Below, piece by piece: positions 10,339 through 22,575 of a stretch of DNA of 64,000 nt. A program made the position numbers and the translations under genes. Source of the DNA: Callorhinus ursinus (taxonomy: Eukaryota > Chordata > Mammalia > Carnivora > Otariidae); assembly GCF_003265705.1 (NCBI RefSeq), contig NW_020312785.1, positions 16,082,066 through 16,146,065 of the forward strand, given 5' to 3'. The notes under the pieces were generated by a model. That model had not been told where the DNA came from. It saw only the letters and a program-made list of their open reading frames with translations, and ran no database searches. The first letter of the stretch is position 1; each line of letters opens with the position of its first letter.

Positions 10339-11310
10339 TTAGTCCATTATGCCGACCAAAGTGGTTTTACTTGTTAATAATGTTAAAGGCTTTAATATTC
10401 TGTTTTTCCTTTCTACCAAACCTGCTGCTTGTGGATTTTTGGGGAGGTAGAACCTCCATTTGGTTTCATGTTCTTTTGCAGTCTTGCATATAATGGCCTT
10501 TGAAATGTGACCCCTGATCACTGTCTGTTCAACGGGGTTATCCATACATGGCACTCAGTTTTTCTAATCTCCTAATGGTGGCAACCCGGTTTGCTTGGCA
10601 ACAAGAAAGGTTGGGTTAGGCCACATGCAATGTCCACACAGACCAAGGCATATTTAGAACTTTCACTCAGAGGGAGGGAGCCAATATAATCAATTTGCCA
10701 AGGCATCAGTGGTTGAAAACTCTGGAGGATGGCCCCAGACTCCTTTGGCCGTTGCTTTGTATATTGTTTAGAATACACAGGACATGCTGTCACTTCATTA
10801 ACCAAGTCAGTGTATTTCAAGGGCAATCCAGCATTCTTGGCAAGATGCCATCCCACCCAGGGGCTAAGGTACCAGCTCTTTCTAAGCACTCAGGCTGCTC
10901 TGTTTACTGACTTGTTGGTTGCCCAGGCTTATACCTGGGCTAGGGCATCAGCTTCCGGAGTGTCTTTCAAGGGGTGGTAGCACCTTATGAACCAGGACAT
11001 GGAAAACAGTGAGGACTGCTTCAGGCTCTTGCAAGTGAACCCAAGTATCTTTCCACATATTCCGGCTTATTCATGATCATCCACCCCTTGGCCTCCCTTT
11101 GTCCAAACCGTAGGGTTAATCGCTTTAGAACAGTCCAGTTGTCATTGCAAAGGGTTTATGGCAGGGCTTCTTAATGATCACTAGGCAAACCACTGAGTTC
11201 AGTACACTGGCTGTTGTGGTTTGTTCCTGTTTCCATCCAGGTGGTGTCGGTGTTGGGCTGAATAGTGACTGTGGTCCACGTGGGTGGATTGCCCCAGCTA
11301 AACCCATCTC
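10339..11310 (-). pseudogene. Endogenous retrovirus pol remnant (integrase, RNase H end)
   Basis: Minus-strand integrase in pieces: zinc-binding HHCC region about 10790-10860, catalytic core first Asp in W-Q-I-D-Y-I-G near 10688, second Asp in S-D-Q-G-S-H-F near 10515 but in another frame, and the Glu in G-L-V-E-R-K-N near 10412. So the D,D-35-E triad is still readable but split by at least one frameshift. Upstream (10900-11310) is a more decayed stretch consistent with the RNase H/linker end of pol, with several stops. Gag, protease, reverse transcriptase and the 5' LTR are absent, so the provirus is 5'-deleted at about 11.3 kb. Confidence 0.85.
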
Positions 11311-11550
11311 AATGTTTAGTTATTTCTCATTTTTAATTAGATAACACACCACACAACTCAATATGTTATATAATAATACAAAAATAATGACAGTAATAGA
11401 ACTACAAGCTTTGTTATTTGTGGTTATGAAGACACAGATATTATATGTTTATTTTCAGTGTCAGTCACTGAAATACCAAAAATTGGAAATGTCATTAAAT
11501 TGAATAAAGATTTTGATTTAAATTGCGCATTTAGATATTAACAAGGATGT

Positions 11551-11744
11551 GGGGCACCTGGGTGGCTCAGTCATTAAGTGTCTGCCTTCGGCTCAGGTCA
11601 TGGTCTCAGGGTCCTGGGATCAAGCCCCACATCAGGCTCCCTGCTCAGCAGGAAGCCTGCTTCTCCCTCTCCCACTCCCTGCTTGTGTTCCATCTCTCAC
11701 TGTGTCTCTGTCTGTCAAATAAATAAATAAAATCTTTAAAAAAA
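11551..11744 (+). mobile_element. Can-SINE, young-looking
   Basis: Full-length: head 'ggggcacctgggtggctcagt', B-box-like 'gggatcaagcccc', CT-rich block, 'aaataaataaataaaatctttaaaaaaa' tail. Flanked by a perfect 19-bp TSD, TAGATATTAACAAGGATGT, at 11532-11550 and 11745-11763. Confidence 0.98.
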
Positions 11745-11763
11745 TAGATATTAACAAGGATGT

Positions 11764-14590
11764 AATATTTTCCATCTGAAGCTTAAACTCTTCCATGTTC
11801 TCAATTTAATCTACTTTCTATCTTCAAAAGAACTTGAAAAATAAATGATAATGAATTTACTTTTATCCTTCATAAATACTTTAATGTAGGGTTGACTCAT
11901 GAACAGGAAGATATGCATTCGACCCTGTCATGAATCTCAATCAGTAAAATACTCTGAGAATAAATAGCTTTCCCAGTGAAGCAAATTAATTTCTCCAGGA
12001 CAGCAGGTAATTTAGTTAATCATCTTTTCTACCTTTGTACATAATACCCTTTTCTCCTGAAACAGTTACATTTGCCTTGAGGGGAGGAAATTGCTCAACT
12101 CCAGAAACCTTTACTCATCAGACTTACTTTGCATTTATATCCAAGGCTCATTTTGTTTCACAATTTCCCCGAATTTGTCTCCTAAAAAACGAATATTTAT
12201 ACCAGTATGTTTTCAACCTTTCTGAATATTTTAAATACTTTTGGCTCAAAACACCTTAGCAATTATCAGGATGAATCCATTATTGTACTACTATAAATAT
12301 ACAGATCTTCACTTTATTTTCAGACTGAATGAACTATATATTATACTTAGCTGTCAGATTTCCATTTCAGGAGACTCAATAGGGAAACCAGGAGATATCA
12401 TTAATGTAATTTAAAGTAGAGACTAAAAACAAAAATTAGTATGAAATACTCTCCTGCCATTGATTTAACAGAAAAGACTTTAAGAGCAAATGAGCAGTAA
12501 AAATATGTGGTAACAACAGACATAAATTGTTCTTTGTTTTACTTAACAAAGCACTACGACCTACCAGTTTATGAAGAAGTACAGTTACACTCTCAACACC
12601 AGAGTTTGATGGCATTGATTATGTAATATGGCTGTTAACACCTAAAGCAGTGGTAGCTTAAGCAACACTGTAATAAAAAGATTACTATGAGCACATCACA
12701 TTAGGTAGGCAGTACAATAAAATTTTCTAAGGCTCTCTAAATATTGTAATTTGGAGGAAAATATAAATGATGGCCCATTGATTTCTATATATTTTCTGCT
12801 TTATGCAACAAGAATAAAACAAAAGTATCACATAAATAAGTACTTGTGGCAGTAATATATTGAAAAGTGTATTATGAAAAATTTTCATTTTTTCACCAAG
12901 AAGATTTTATTTTTAAACTCATTGGTCTATGCACTTAAATTGCACAATAATGTTGTAGGGGAATAGAAGAGATAAATAAATGGAAGGAACTTACTCAAAA
13001 ATAAAACTTGAGGGCCACGTACAAATCACAGTGAGTTTCAGATTGTGACATTTATTGTAAATGGCACTAAAACATTAAGAGTTCTGTTGCAAAATTATTG
13101 TTTTATCTTCCAATTAAATGAGAGCATTCATCGGAGGTTTAAACAAAGTGGTTCACAGAAGAGAAATATTTCTGTCAGACCAGACGAGGATTAAGGATTT
13201 CTCAATTCTACATCCATCTCTGAACAGATTCTACTCTCCAACTTGCATTTCATTATCTGCAAAATGGCAAATAGAATGACCTATATTTTCATTAACGTTT
13301 GAAGGAAAGGGGATGAGCATGCTTCCATTCCTGCTATAATGCCAGAATTATCTCTATGCTATCCTAAAATATAAACCTCTGAGTGACTTTAAACTTCCCT
13401 CTGCCTTCTACATATTAAATCAAAGGCCGCTTTTTCTTGCTTTGTTCCGAAGCATAGTTTTTATTTTATGTTACCTCAAAAGTACAGTATGAAACAGGAT
13501 GAGGGTATAGGCAATACATGGGGTGGCGGGGTGCATAGTGTGGGAAGGAAAAGTCCGGGAAGAGGCAGGAGAGGAGATAGAGATCTGCAACTGACTTCTC
13601 ATGCCAGTTGTCAAAGACTCAGTTCATCTAGAACATCTGAGAATGGTAGTTGCCTCCCAGCATTGTCCATCAAAGGAAGGTTGTCTGGGACATTTATCAC
13701 TGGGCTTCCATCCTTTCAGTGTTCTTGTTGGGAGGGAGGAGAGACATTAACTCACTTCCCAACTGCACTTGTCTATGGTTTCAGTTAAGAACCTGTGGCA
13801 GAAAGCAGAAAAATGCATAGCATGCACTTGAGGTGGCATACTGAAAACAGGTTGACCTTGAGGTGGGATGCAGAAAAACGAAGGATCTGTTACACAGAGC
13901 TCTATCTTTTTAGAAGTTGGTTAACATCATCATTATGCTGGTGCACCCTGCCCACCCTTTATAAAAATATGCCTCACACGATTTATGTTTTGTCAAGAAA
14001 TCAGAGTTTAAGTGGAAAGGATTCTTACCATCCACACTTAAAATGGCCCCTGCTTTTTGCTCTGTGGATAAGAGGAAGAGAGAGAGGTGACTAAGAGTGG
14101 GGAGTGTTACACTTAGAAAAGTCTAATAATATGACTCAAAACCTTAAGGAGGGGGATTTAGGAGTAGAATTTCTAGAATTCCTAAGAGACAAAGGAAAGG
14201 GCATGTTTTGTTTTTTGGTAGAAGTAGATGACAAACATTCCCTTCCCTTTTTGATTATCCCTTTGACTTTTCCAAATGTTCCAAAAACTATATATAAAAA
14301 AAAATCATCATACTTCTAAGAAAATATTTTGCAAATAATGGTGAGAAGTACATCTTTATAATAAGTCTTTATATTTGATAATGCAAGTCCACCAACTTTG
14401 TCCCTCTTTAAGAATATTTTTTCTATTTCTGGCCATTACCATTTTTCATATACAATTTATAATCAGCCTGTCATTCACATACACTGCTGTAATTAATTTA
14501 AATCAGTGTTGAATTAAATCTATAATCAATTTAGGGAATCAACATAAAGTATTCTTTGTTCTATGCATATGATCTATCCCTTCATTTATT
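11764..14590. other. Unique DNA, no gene recognised
   Basis: Mostly AT-rich. 13470-13800 is less AT-rich with a 106-codon open frame, but it has no recognisable domain or splice context. No repeat that I can name. Confidence 0.55.
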
Positions 14591-15160
14591 TCTATTTTTT
14601 TAAGTTTTATTTAGGTATTGTTGCATATTTTTTTTGTGTGAAGATCTCGCATGTGCTTTGTTGCTTTAATGAGAGATATGTGATTTTTAGGTTCACACAA
14701 AATTGATGGGAAAGTACAAAGAATTCCCTTATACCTATTGTGCTCACACATGCACAGTCTCACTATCAATATCCCATACCACAGTGGTACTTTTGTTATA
14801 AACGATGAGATGACACCGATACATCATTAACACCCAAAGCCCATAGTTTACATTAGCATTCACTCTTTGTTATACATTTCATAGGTTTTGACAAAGATAT
14901 GATGGCATGTATCCCTCGTTCTAGTATGATACAGAATAGTTTTGTTGTCCTAAAAGTCCTTTGGTCTCCACCTATTTACTCCTTCCTTTCCCCAAATCCT
15001 GGCTGCCACTGATCTTTTTACTGTCTCTATAGTTTTGCCTTTTCCAGAATGTCATATAGTAAGAATCATATAGGATGTGGCCTTTTCAGATTGGTTTCTT
15101 TCACTTAATAATAAACATTGAAGATTCCCCCATGTATTTTCATGACTTGACAGTAAATTT

Positions 15161-15359
15161 TTTTAAGCTTTTATTTATTTATTTGACAGAGAGAGAGAGA
15201 GAGAGAGAGCACAAGCAGGGGGAGCAGCAGAGGGAAAGGGAGAATCAGGCTCTTCGCTGAGGGCTGAGTGGGGAGCCTGGTGTGGGGCTCGATCCCAGGA
15301 CCGTGAGATCATGACCTGAGCCAAAGACAGACGTTTAACCAACTGAGCCACCCAGGCAT
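15161..15359 (-). mobile_element. Can-SINE inserted in the ancient L1
   Basis: T-rich tail, (GA)n block, tRNA-derived body ending 'gagccacccaggcat'. TSD CTTGACAGTAAATTT (15146-15160) / CTTGACAGTACATTT (15360-15374), one mismatch. Confidence 0.96.
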
Positions 15360-15643
15360 CTTGACAGTACATTTCTTTTTATTGTTGAATAATATTCCAT
15401 TATTCTGTGGTCTGGATGTACCATAGTTTATCCATTCACCTACATCTTGGTTGCTTCTAAGTTTTGGCGATTATGAATGAAGCTGCTATAAACATCCAAG
15501 TTTGATTTATCTTCTAATATTAACTCAGCTTTGCAATAAAGTAAACTTAGCCATTATATATTATCTAGTTATGTATTGCTGAATTCAGTTTGTTAATTTT
15601 GCTTAAAATATTTGAATTTATATTTATGCCAGAGATTTAATAT

Positions 15644-15770
15644 AAGTTTCCTTTCTTGCCCTTTCCTTCTTTGCAAGGTTATAGTATTAATAATATGATA
15701 GCCTCATAGTTTCCTTTCTTGTACTGTCTTTGTAAAGTTTAAATATTAATGATATGTTAGCCACATATAA
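15644..15770. repeat. Diverged tandem duplication, 64-bp offset
   Basis: 'agtttcctttcttg...' at 15644 recurs at 15708 with the downstream 'tattaataatatgatagcc' / 'tattaatgatatgttagcc' also repeated. It lies within antisense L1 ORF2 sequence, so one copy is extra relative to the L1. Confidence 0.75.
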
Positions 15771-15937
15771 CGTCTTGGAAATATTCCCTTTTTTTCTGTT
15801 CTCTAAGAGTCTCTAAGAAATTGGTATTAATGCTTCCTTAAAATTTTTAAAAATTCTCTAATGAACCTTTTTTGTCAAGGTTGATTGACAAAATTGTAGA
15901 TTTATTGATTAAACTATTTCATAAATATAGAACTGTT

Positions 15938-16015
15938 TTATTTCTAATTCTTACAGAATTCGTTTGAAAATCTGTCTTATTTCTAATTCTTATAGAATTA
16001 GTTTGAAAATCTGTT
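15938..16015. repeat. 39-bp tandem duplication
   Basis: Two adjacent copies of a 39-bp unit starting 'ttatttctaattctta' at 15938 and 15977, with about three differences. Also inside the ancient L1. Confidence 0.9.
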
Positions 16016-16975
16016 TCTCAAGAAATTCCTCTATTTCATATAATTTAAAAAATTATTGGCATAAATTTGTTATTCTCTGGTACCTTAAGATCTAACTGGT
16101 AGAATTAATTTATTTTCATTCTGATAAGCTATAAATTGCTTCTATTTAATTTTTGATCAATCTTTCTGGAGATATGGGCATTTTATTAACTTTTTCAGAA
16201 AACCAACTTTTAGCTCTGTTGGGTTACTCTTTTAAATGAACAATTTCTAACTCATTGTTTTTTGTTCTTATCTTTATTATATCCTTTTTGATGTAGGATA
16301 TTGATTTTTAGCCTCTCTTTATTTCTGATAAATTCATTTTTAATGTAAATTTCCCATAACATTTGCTTTGGCACATCCACAAATTTTATTTTATATTTTC
16401 ATTCCATATCAACTCAATTTTTTTTTTCAAATTTAGATTTAATCTTTAACTTACAAGTTGCATTGTATTATTTGCATATAAGTCTATTCCTTAATTTCTA
16501 CATATGTAGGTGTTTTAGTTATATTAAGTTTGAATTTAATTCTGAAAAATTTTATTGTTTAAAATTTTGTTTACATTTGATTTATGGCCTATTGCGTTTT
16601 AAGTTTGGGCTGTATATATTCTATTTTGGTGAATGCCCCCTGTGAATTTGAAAATAAAATGTTCTGCTGTTGCTCATATAATGTTTCATATATAAAAATA
16701 AGGTATAGCTTGTCAATCATAATGCCAAATCCTTTATTTACTTACTGGTGCTATGGTCCGTTTTATAATTTACTGACAAGTACTTTTTAAAATCTGCAGT
16801 AAAATTAAGGATTTGTTCTATTATAATATCACATTTTACGAATACAGTAAGTAAAATATAGTTTTTAAGATATAATAAATAAAAATTAAAAATATATAAA
16901 ATATCATTTTTATCTCTAGTAACATATCTTGCCTAACATTTTATTTTAGGCAGTATTGATCTAGCTATGCTAACA

Positions 16976-16977
<2 letters not shown>

Positions 16978-17015
<38 letters not shown>
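16978..17015. repeat. (TG)n microsatellite
   Basis: About 19 uninterrupted TG units. Confidence 0.98.
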
Positions 17016-17016
<1 letters not shown>

Positions 17017-17395
17017 TATCTTTTTATTCTTTTTCTTTGAATGCTGTGTATCCTTATAAATACATAGTTCATAAGCAGTGAATAGTTGTAGTACACTTGT
17101 AGTATAGTTACAGTATGCAGTTGCTGGTTGACAATTTATTTTCTAATATTTCTAAGTGGAATATTTCTTTGATTTACACTTAAGGGTAAACATATTTTTT
17201 AGATTAAGTCTACCACTGTACTCTTTGTTTGCTATTTTTCCACCTGTTCTTCTTTCTCTTTACCTTCTTTTAGATGGATCAAATACAGTATTTTGTTTAT
17301 CTCTTTATGAATATCATGATTATAATTTTAATCACTTTTTAATCAGATCCAATTAAAAAGAATAATGTTCATTTGAGTAAAAAATGGGCAGAGGA

Positions 17396-17773
17396 AGATA
17401 ATGTGAAGTTTTGTATTTGCAATGATGCAGATGGAGCTAGAGGGTATTATGCTAAGCGAAATAAGTCAGAGACAGACAAATACCATATGATTTCACTCAT
17501 ATGGAATTTAAGAAACAAAACAGATGAACATAGGGGAAAGAAAAAAAAGAGGGAGGCAAACCATAAAAAAGACTCTTAATTTTAGAGAATAAACTGGGGG
17601 TTGATGGCTAGATGGGTGATGGGCATTAAGGAGGACACTTGTTATGATGAGCACTGGGTGTTAAGTGTAAGTGATGAATCACTAAATTCTATTCCTAAAA
17701 TCAATATTATACTGTATGTTAAGTAACTAGAATTTAAATAAAAACTTAAAACATTAAAAAAATAATAATATTT
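17396..17773 (+). mobile_element. Short L1 nested in the older L1
   Basis: Last ~40 codons of ORF2 ('gagggtattatgctaagcgaaataagtcag') plus 3'UTR ending 'gaatttaaataaaaacttaaaa'. TSD made from the host L1: AAAAAATGGGCAGAGGA (17379-17395) / AAAAAATGGGCACAGGA (17774-17790), 17 bp with one mismatch. Confidence 0.88.
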
Positions 17774-18228
17774 AAAAAATGGGCACAGGACCTGAATAGA
17801 CATTTTTTCCAAAAAACATACCAGTGGTCAACAGACACATGAAAAGATGCTCAACATCAGTAATCATCAGGGAAGTGCAAATCAAAAGCACAATGAGATA
17901 TCATCTCACACCTGTCGGAATGGCTAGAAGCAAAAAAGCAATAGAAAGTGTTGACGAGGTTATGGAATAAAAGGAACCCTCATGTACTATTGGTAGGAAT
18001 GCAGACTGGTACAACTGTTGAAAACGTACGGATGTTCCTCAAAAAAAATAAAAATAGAATTATGATATGATCCAGTAATTCCAGTAATGGATATTTACCC
18101 CTCAAAATAAAAATAAAAACAGTAATTTGAAAAGATATATGCACTTCTATATTTATTGCAGCATTATTTACAATAGTTAAGATATGGAAGCAACCCAAGT
18201 ATCCATCAACAGATGAATGAATAAAGAT

Positions 18229-18284
18229 GTGGTATGTGTGTATGTATGTATGTATGTGCACACACATACACATATATACACACT
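18229..18284. repeat. TG/TATG then CA microsatellite inside L1 ORF2
   Basis: 'tatgtgtgtatgtatgtatgtatgtg' followed by 'cacacacatacacatatatacacac', an expansion at the 'gtatatatacacaatgg' site of ORF2; the two halves are partly self-complementary. Confidence 0.85.
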
Positions 18285-18639
18285 GGAATAATTCTCAGCC
18301 ATAAAAAAAAATGAGGTCTGCCATTTGCTACAATATGGATGGACCTAGAGGGTATGTTAATTAAAATAAGTCAGACAGAGAAAGACATATACCATATGAT
18401 AAATGAAAAAAAGAGACAAATGATAAAATAAACTCTTAAGTACAGAGAACAAACTTGTGGTTGCCAGAGGGGAAGTGGGTGGGGGAATGGGTGAAATAGA
18501 TAATGGGGATCAAGAATGTGCTTATTTTGATGAGCACTAAGTAATGTACAGAATTATTGAATCATTATATTGTATATCTGAAACTATTTCACTGTATGTT
18601 AATTATACTTCAATAAAAATAATAATTTTAATCATTTAA

Positions 18640-19374
18640 AAATATTTAATGTTTATATTATGTATCTTTGACTTGTTACAGTACATCCAAAATTAATATT
18701 TTTATATTTGTAAGAATAAGAAGCACCTAAGAAACTTTTAAGGAGAACAACTCTTAAATTCCAGTTGTTTCTGGAAAGACATGCATGTATAATATATACA
18801 GATGCATGGATCTTTGGTGTATAAATACCACTTGAGGGTTAGCAGATATCTCCAGGGAATGGTCATGCTTAGTTCAAGCTCAGTTAGTTCTAACTCTCCT
18901 CTCTCTGGAATCTTGGCTCCTCAACCCGTAGCCACTTTCGAAGTCTAAACTTCAGTCACAGTCTTTCCAATTCAGTTGCAATGAAGGAAACACCAAGCTG
19001 CTGCTCCCCAGAAGGCCTCTGTTCTCTCCACTTACTGTATTGCTCTTCCTCTCTCTGCAGTCTTTTGATTGACTTGATTGCTCTTTGTAATGAAGGGAGT
19101 GACTTTTCTGGAGGTACTGGGGGTAATTTTTTAGAGTTTTTCTCAGTGAGAAGATTATTGTAACAGCTGCTGTCTCACGTCCAGAAACAGACATTTGTCA
19201 TAGTCTCTTTATATGCCTTCCTGACTCCCTTCAGTACCCAACACAGTGTGTGGTACACATACTTCTTCAAGAAATAGTAATTTAATGAAACATTGTAGAA
19301 GCCACTTTAATAATGCAACACCTTTAAAAATACATGGAAATGAGAACCATGTGAAATACTAAATCTATGAGTAC
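18640..19374. other. Unique DNA, no gene recognised
   Basis: Short open frames on both strands around 18950-19195; no family resemblance. Possible weak MIR-like trace at about 19210-19280. Confidence 0.5.
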
Positions 19375-20412
19375 TTTTTTATTGTTATGTTAATGACCAT
19401 ACATTACATCATTTGTTTTTGATGTGTTCCATGATTCATTGTTTGTGCATCACACCCAGTGCCCCACGCAGAATGTGCCCTCTTTAATACCCATCACCAG
19501 GCTAACCCATCCCCCACCCCCTTCCCCTCTAGAACCCTCAGTTTGTTTTTCAGAGTCCATCGTCTCTAATGGTTTGTCTCCCCCTCCGACTTACTCCACT
19601 TCATTCTTCCCCTCCTCCTATCTTCTTCTTCTTTTTTTTTTCTTAACATATATTGCATTATTTGTTTCAGAAGTACAGGTCCGTGATTCATCAGTCTTGT
19701 ACAATTCACAGTGTTCGCCATAGTACATACCCTCCCCAATGTCTATCACCCAGCCACCCAATCCCTCCCACCCCCCACCACTCCAGCAACCCTCAGTTTG
19801 TTCCTGAGATTAAGAATTCCTCATATCAGTGAGGTCATATGATACATGTCTTTCTCTGATTGACTTATTTCACTCAGCATAAAACCCTCCAGTTCCATCC
19901 ACATCGTTGCAAATGGCAGGATCTCATTCCTTTTGATGGCTGCATAATATTCCATTGTGTATATATACCACATCTTCTTTATCCATTCATCTGTCGATGG
20001 ACATCTTGGCTCTTTCCACAGTTTGACTATTGTGGACATTGCTGCTATAAACATTGAGGTGCACGTTCCCCTTCGGATCCTTACATTTGTACCTTTATGG
20101 TAAATACCCAGTAGTGCAATTGCTGGATTGTATGGTAGCTCTATTTTCAACTGTTTGAGGAACCTCCATACTGTTTTCCAGAGTGGCTGCACCAGCTTGC
20201 ATTCCCACCAACAGTGTAGGAGGGTTCCCCTTTCTCCACATCCCCGCCAACATCTGTCGTTTCCTGACTTGTTAATTTTAGCCATTCTGACGGGTGTGAG
20301 GTGGTATCTCGTTGAGGTTTTGATTTGGATTTCCCTGATGCCGAGTGATGTTGAGCACTTTTTCATGTGTCTGTTGGCCATTTGGATGTCTTCTTTGGAA
20401 AAATGTCTGTTC
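19375..20412 (-). mobile_element. 5'-truncated L1, 1.0 kb, full 3'UTR
   Basis: Nearly colinear with the L1 at 60074-61115: full 3'UTR then the ORF2 C-terminal ~200 codons. It stops abruptly after the ORF2 position equivalent to 61115. Only a weak 6-bp TACTTT is shared by the two flanks, so the TSD is not established. Confidence 0.95.
19821..20381 (-). pseudogene. L1 ORF2 C-terminal fragment
   Basis: 186 codons, open, ending at a TGA right after M-T-S-L-I, the normal ORF2 end in this family. It includes the C-X3-C-X7-H-X4-C Cys/His motif of the ORF2 C-terminus. It has no reverse-transcriptase or endonuclease domain and no promoter of its own, so it is a dead-on-arrival copy. Confidence 0.9.
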
Positions 20413-22384
20413 TACTTTGAGAATTATCTGAAATACGGAGTGAATTCTTTTAAATGAATAACAATGAAAAATGTTAAGTGTTATATAAACTATTCATTGT
20501 AGAGAATCTGACTAAAGGATAGGTAAGTAAAATAATGATCATAATGGATTATAGTAAATACATTTATAGATATAGTAAAGAACCATCTGTGAACAGGGAA
20601 GAGGAGCATTTTACTCCTACTATACTGAATGGCGATTTGAGAAGGCTTCCTTGAGGTAAAACTTTGCCTAAAACCAGAAAGTAAGTTAATAATCCAAGTA
20701 AAGAATAAGGAAAAGGTCATTACAGACAAGAGGAATGGCACATGTGAAAGCCCAGAGATATGAGAGTAAATCTACAACAAAAGAAAGGGCCATGCAAATG
20801 TAACTAAATGCTAGGGGCATAATTGACTCCATTAAATATTAATCAAATAAAGAAATGGTAGAATTATAAATCCTTGACATTTGTTAATCCCATAGTAATT
20901 AACCCCTCAGTATGAATAGCCTCAAGAATGGTTCTGATAAATTATGAAAGATATCAAGATACAGAGGAAAATTGAGTTATTGAAGAGTAGAACTCTAACC
21001 CATATTAGCTCATGTTATTGAGAAAAACTGCTATGTCTTCTACAAAATATTCACTCCTGCTACTTTTGGGGGCAGTGTGCTTCATTGACCAATCCTTTTT
21101 CTGCTGAACAGAGAAAGTATTTTCTTACAAAATAGATATTCTAGATAAAAGCCCAATACTGCTTTGACAGAATAAGTATGGTTAGATCTCTATATTTATT
21201 AGTGGTACAAGTGGCTTAAAATACAAATCTCACTTACCTTTTTCAAATGGAAGTATTGATGTGTTTTCTAAAAAATGCAATGTAAAATAAAGAGTCTTCC
21301 CCTGCAGAAAATTTTTGGATTGAAGAAGGAGAGTATTTTATGGTCACACCTCAGTTCTCAGTGCTGCCAAATAGTAGGCACTCATTAGATTGTACTTAAA
21401 TATAGGAAAATGAACCACAAGTGAGTTGTTAAAAATCATCACTTTATTAGCAATGTTTAGGTTATATTTTGCCTCTAGAAAAAGTTCTTGTTCATTTTAG
21501 TGTATTAAATATAATGTATAAAAATCCTCAGACCCTCATTAAGAGCACCAGATTTCTAAATATAAAGTTTACTTAATGCTCCATTGTATTTTGAGCATAC
21601 CTGGCACAATCTAGAAAATGGGTTGTTACAAATCAAGAAGTGAACATTTTTTTAAAGAAATACATAAGATCTAAAGAAGAAAATAGCTTTTCAGTTGTTA
21701 AAGGCAGCACATAAGAACTTAAAGACGTGGAATAAGAAACCTAGTAACTGTCAGCTTAAACTTGTGATTCAAAACTAGCATTAAAGAATTAGGATTGCCT
21801 TATAAGTGCAACACAGGGTGTCTCAGGAATAATAAAAAAGGAGTAAGTTTAATTGCCAATATGTTACAAATGGGTTTCATTTTACTACTTCAAAGTGTTG
21901 CCCTATTTTAACATCCTTTTCTAATTAAAAGGCACGTTTTAAGAGCTTAATTGTTAATACAACTTCACCCTTTTATTTTAAATTATTGATATGCTCGGGC
22001 CTGAAAATACATTTCTCAGGGAACATGCTGCCCCAAATGAATTCAGTGGCTAATTTTCTAGGATAAAGACAGCTATACAGATCTATAAAAATCAAAGAAG
22101 TGGAACACTGCAGACTTTAAACTGTCACCAGTTGTTCAGACTCAGACTATGCTTCAGAGGCAAATAGGTGTTAAGTCACATATACTGGAGCCTTTATTAA
22201 ATGGCCCAGTGATATTTTGTTAAATTGATGAATTACTATAAGTTATCTTGATATTGATATCAAGGCATCAGTGTGATTACAGCTATACTCAAGAGAAAAT
22301 TAGAGACCCCTGGAAGAGAGAGTCTGTAAGATAATTCCTTTGGTCTTTTCAGGAAATAGACATTTTATTAAAAAACAAAAAAGA
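20413..22384. other. Unique DNA with old repeat traces
   Basis: 20590-20770 resembles the long mammalian-wide repeat also seen at 37 and 53 kb ('gagaaggcttccttgaggtaa', 'ggaatggcacatgtgaaagccc'). 21345-21405 resembles a MIR 3' end. Otherwise nothing recognised. Confidence 0.5.
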
Positions 22385-22575
22385 GGGCGCCTGGGTGGCT
22401 CAGTCAGTTGGGCGTCTGTCTTCGGCTCAGGTGATGATCCTGGAGTCTCAGGATAGTCCCGCATCAGGCTTTCTGCACAGCAGGGAGTCTTCTTTCTCCC
22501 TCTGACCCTCCCCCCTCTAGTGCTTTCTCTCTCATTCTCTCTTTCTCAAATAAATTTAAAAAAAATTTTAAAAAG
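22385..22575 (+). mobile_element. Can-SINE
   Basis: 'gggcgcctgggtggctcagtcagttgggcgtctg' head, CT-rich block, 'tctcaaataaatttaaaaaaaa' tail. The flanks are A-rich, so the TSD is ambiguous. Confidence 0.95.

Larger units (their letters stand above)
14600..16800 (-). mobile_element. Ancient L1 (L1M-type), 3'UTR plus ORF2 pieces
   Basis: 14600-15160 and 15375-15510 read as the reverse complement of an old mammalian L1 3' region and ORF2 C-terminus ('ggatgtaccatagtttatccattcacc', 'attatgaatgaagctgctataaac'). 15560-16790 continues as antisense ORF2 from the reverse-transcriptase region towards the endonuclease ('cagaaaaccaacttttagctctgttg', 'gtgaatgccccctgtgaatttgaaaa'). The part between C-terminus and RT is missing. 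Interrupted by the SINE at 15161-15359 and by two internal tandem duplications. Confidence 0.75.
17343..18621 (+). mobile_element. 5'-truncated older L1, host of a nested L1
   Basis: ORF2 C-terminal sequence and 3'UTR: 'gggcacaggacctgaatagacatttt', 'catgaaaagatgctcaacatcagtaatcatcaggg', then a 3' end with 'ctgtatgttaattatacttcaataaaaat'. Frames are broken by indels. Flanks ATAATTTTAATCACTTT (17322) and ATAATTTTAATCATTT (18622) look like its TSD. Interrupted at about 17395-17774 by a second L1. Confidence 0.85.

Noticed and set aside
13468..14319. Three consecutive plus-strand frames (71-106 codons)
   Set aside because: No domain, no splice-site logic and no frame continuity; composition like the surrounding non-coding DNA.
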